From assembly GCA_018398765.1 (NCBI GenBank), contig JAHBMJ010001245.1, positions 11,813-33,426 on the forward strand: a stretch of 21,614 bases of DNA, in the 5' to 3' direction. The first letter of the stretch is position 1. Every line of letters begins with the position of its first letter. This stretch comes from Chromera velia. Taxonomy: Eukaryota; Sar; Chromeraceae. This document shows positions 18,853 through 21,614 of this stretch, in pieces. Made by a program: the position numbers and the translations under genes. The notes below the pieces were generated by a model that was not told the origin of the DNA, made no database searches, and saw nothing but the letters and a program-made list of their open reading frames with translations.

Positions 18853-20548
18853 TCAGGCGGCTGGTACATCAAACTCAGGCACCCTCCGCCGTCTTCTTAG
18901 GTCTCTGTAGCTTTCATGTGTTTCCTGCCACCATTTTTTTCTCTCTGCATTTGCTTCCACCTCCCTCCAGAGTTGGACTAGTGCGCCCACCACCACTTCG
19001 CCTTGTGCCTTTCTTTCATCAGACCATCCAGGGCGAAGAGAGACCCCTGGGGCTGCTTCCGTCTTCCTTCCCTTCATCTTGCGTACCCATTCCATTGATA
19101 GCTCTGTGGCTGCAGGCAGACACTCAAGGGCAAAAAGCGCTAGGGGAGAAGCAGCAGACAAGCGGGCCCCCCGGTCCGATTCCAATTCTCTTGCCTTCAT
19201 CCAGACATTCCAGATTTCATTCTCCACATCTTTCTTTTCTTCTCCTCTATTTTCGGCATTTCTCACCGTCTCATAGATTCCACCTCCCCCCTCCCCTCCC
19301 TCGACTTCTTTCACATCTCTCTCTGCATTCTCCGCGTTTGAAGCTGCTCCCTTCTCCCACACATCTCTCTCTGCATTCTCCGCGTTTGAAGCTGCTCCCT
19401 TCTCCCACACTCTGGCAGATTCAAACGAGAAAGCAGAAGAAGACGACGAAGAGGAAGAAGACAAGCTTTGTGCATCTCCCATCTGAAGTGCCTCCATCTC
19501 CACCCGCTGGACCCTTTGACGGACCCAACGCGCAAACGCCCAAGGCCGTCTCCAGACGACGTCCCCTCCCTCCCCATCCCCTGCAACTCCCTCCCCTGCC
19601 ATCCACCGAGGACTGTTGCCGCGCTCTCTTCCTGTCAAACTGGAACTCCCCCCCACTCCCACTCCTCCCGCTGCGGCCCCGGGGTCTCGTTTCTCCATCT
19701 CATTCATGCCGGCACCCGTGTGTGCTTGACTCCCCCCCTCCTCTCCGCCCCCCTCCTTTCCCAGCCTCCGACCACTCGCAAAGGGAGCCGAAATGGTGTC
19801 GGCAGTTTCAGAAAAAACGCGCGTGTCACCCCCGACTTGCCCAAATGCAAACCTGCTTTGAGGACGAGAAAAATCGGATGATGCACTGTTTTCAGAATTG
19901 GAAAATTTTTCTCGGAAAGCGAGTGCCGCTCTCAGAATCTCAGCTACTGCCGCGCTCCCTCTGTTCTTTGGATTCTGGCCCACCGGCCCTGTCTCAAACA
20001 GAAGATTGAAATTCGGACGGAAGCCGAAGGACAAGGCAGCCAATCTGGGACATGCCGCTCTTAGAGCGTCAGCAAAACCCGCACTTAGTTTCATGTGAGG
20101 GCCGACATGGGGAAAGGGCTGCCTGCACTCAAGGCCTAGGAACAAAAGGAAGGGAAAGAGACTCTGTCTTCTTCCCGCAGGTACCCAGTCATGCGCTGAG
20201 AGGCCCGCTTTAAAGATGATCAGCAGAGACGGATCTGCCACCCCCACATCCAGCACCTGAAGGTGGGGGGCGAGGACTGGAGGAGACGGAGGAGACGGGG
20301 GACGTGCACCCAGTCCCTCTTGTTCTTCTTCGGAGTCGGAATCGAACAAAGGGGAGGCCTCAGGAGGGCTCCCGACGGTGGATCGGAGAGAGGGCAGAAG
20401 GGCTCGCATGTCAGCAGGAGCATGGAGTTCGACCTCTAGAGACCGAACGGAGGGGAACAGAGAGGGCCGAGTGGAAAATTCAGATCGCTTGCAGAGCTGC
20501 ACACAGAGAAAACAGGACGGACATCTCGCACTGCGGTTCCTTCCAATC

Positions 20549-20595
<47 letters not shown>

Positions 20596-21526
20596 GCACG
20601 CATACACACGCATACACACACACAGAGAGAGAGAGAGAGAAGCGAAGAGAGAGAGAGGGAGAGAGAGAGAGACGAAGAGGCTACCACATCTCGCAAATGC
20701 TAAGATCGCCGGCAAAGGCAAAAGACAGGCTTCCCGAGCGAAAAAGGATTGGCTTCCCGAGCGAAAAAGGATTGAAGGCAGAATTCTCTGTGGCACGCCA
20801 GTACCGGGCATGAATGTGTGATTGAACATAACCCAGCTAGCAGAGAAGGAAGAGGCGCATGCAAAAATATAGACTCGGGCCAACCGGCAAAGAAAGTTTC
20901 ACAGCAAGAGCAACACGCTAACGGGAAGTGCATGAAAGCAGATCTAGCATGAGGCCCCCCAGAGGTCAGTCAGACAGATGAATAGCCAGATGGACTGTCA
21001 GACAAACAACGAAGAAAGCAGGCAAAGATGCAAGACGGCGAGGGAAGCAGTACCTCAGATAAGATGGGGCGCGTATCCACAGACACGAGAAGGAGCTGAC
21101 AGACATCACACCCGGGTTGCTGTATGTTTTCCCACTTTTCTGCATCTACAATCCCTTTCCCTCCCCCCTTAGTCATATGGGCACTCTCCTCTCCTTCCTC
21201 CCCATTCTTCCTCAGCAAGTGACAGAGCAGTTTGAGAATCCCTCCGCTGTCGCAGAACGCAGCTAAACGTTTACATCTGAACTGCCCTTTCAGTCGAAGA
21301 TCGACCCTCTCCATCAGTCCAGAGAGCACCAACACAAATGAATCCAGAGTCAATCCCTCAGGCAGAGAGACGACAGGAGTAGTCGAGCTCAGAGGGGGCG
21401 CAACGCCGCTTGACGTCTTCACAGTCAGGTGTCTCAGAGAGGAGACGCTCCTCTCAACTAGCGCGAGACTGAGACCTGAGAGAGACGGGAGGTTCGTCAA
21501 CCTGATGGACCTCAACCTGAGCCCCC
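18853..21526 (-). CDS. Unrecognised weakly leucine-rich protein, 5' partial
   Basis: Two exons inferred, 21526-21054 and 20496-18853 (TGA), joined in phase 0; the acceptor before 21526 (TTTGCTGCAG) is in phase 1, so earlier exons lie beyond the window. About 705 residues are visible. The first ~330 have spaced Leu patterns resembling degenerate leucine-rich repeats of F-box/LRR style (LRLRSIRLTNLPSLSGLSL, FPSVRSLEVELHAPADM, APHLQVLDVGVADPSLLII). The rest is low complexity: acidic DSDSEEEQEG, Gly-rich, a nine-Ser run, and a perfect 16-residue duplication (VWEKGAASNAENAERD). The end is charged (RDLRRRRRVPEFDVPAA). No catalytic motif is seen and function is unknown. A 49-nt GT...AG stretch (20184-20136) could be an intron, but it would be far shorter than every other intron here and removal breaks the frame, so it is kept as coding. 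Confidence 0.6.
19313..19408. repeat. Perfect 48-bp tandem duplication in coding sequence
   Basis: Two adjacent identical 48-base units (19313-19360 and 19361-19408) inside the minus-strand leucine-rich gene. The length is a multiple of three, adding 16 residues without a frameshift. Complete identity indicates a recent event. Confidence 0.95.
20551..20672. repeat. Compound CA / CG / CA / GA microsatellite in an intron
   Basis: About 30 bases of CA, 16 of CG, then CATA/CA and GA units. It lies in the intron between the two visible exons of the minus-strand leucine-rich gene, close to its acceptor; on the gene's strand it reads CT, TG and CG, so its CT part precedes the acceptor by about 120 bases. 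Confidence 0.9.
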
Positions 21527-21614
21527 CTGCAGCAAACTCACAGGAATCAAAAATACACACAGAAAAAAATAGACGCATCAAAGAACGGTCTAAGCAATTG
21601 TATACTTGCAAGGA

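Noticed and set aside
18918..20009. Plus-strand frame of 363 codons opposite the leucine-rich gene
   Set aside because: Pro/Ser/Leu-rich shadow of the low-complexity minus-strand coding region; the 48-bp duplication is also present but gives no sensible protein.
20497..20883. Upstream extension of the leucine-rich gene frame through the CA/CG/GA repeats (start at 20883)
   Set aside because: The segment translates into simple-repeat residues and is better explained as an intron: a TGTGCAG acceptor at 20497 and a phase-matched donor at 21053 join two protein-like exons.

Overview
This is a window of nuclear DNA from a eukaryote, very probably a photosynthetic or plastid-bearing protist. The reasons are spliceosomal GT-AG introns (seven visible in the first gene, eight in the third), long intergenic spaces with no operon structure, many microsatellites (GAAT, GA, GT, GACA), and a RETICULATA-related (DUF3411) protein, a family otherwise known from plastid envelopes of plants and algae. 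The overall style (GAAT arrays, CHCC finger repeats, intron-rich genes) reminds me of the chromerid alga Chromera velia. That is an inference from memory, not a proven assignment.

Layout. (1) 1-3945, plus strand: the C-terminal part of a multi-exon RETICULATA-related membrane protein, with simple repeats packed into its introns. (2) 3946-5920: an AT-rich spacer with short repeats and one exon-like minus-strand fragment. (3) 5921-7621, plus: an apparently intronless gene with fifteen tandem C-x-H-G...C-x-x-C fingers, a short coiled coil and an NLS-like basic patch. (4) 7622-12489: about 4.9 kb between two convergent genes. It holds three structures that look like non-autonomous DNA transposons: a 416-bp element with near-perfect terminal inverted repeats and a perfect 8-bp target duplication (hAT type), a second hAT-like element of about 670 bp, and a 908-bp element with 26-bp inverted ends flanked by TA (Tc1/mariner type) that contains a 53-codon reading frame and a large GAAT/GAGT array. 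(5) 12490-15873, minus: a nine-exon gene for a four-CBS-domain protein of the AMPK-gamma/SNF4 type, reconstructed end to end (376 aa). (6) 15874-16525: a GC-rich divergent promoter region with a duplicated 15-bp motif. (7) 16526-17818, plus: an intronless ABHD13/Bem46-type membrane alpha/beta hydrolase with a complete catalytic triad. (8) 17819-18852: a convergent spacer with a large GA/GACA microsatellite. (9) 18853-21526, minus: the last two exons of an unrecognised, weakly leucine-rich protein with low-complexity regions and a perfect 48-bp tandem duplication.

The genes do not form a pathway. Each is transcribed separately, and the only plausible shared regulation is the bidirectional promoter between the CBS gene and the hydrolase. 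I did not find a convincing new multi-gene system. The most unusual items are the CHCC-repeat protein, the cluster of small transposons including the TA-flanked element carrying a short reading frame, and a GTCA repeat placed directly on a splice donor.
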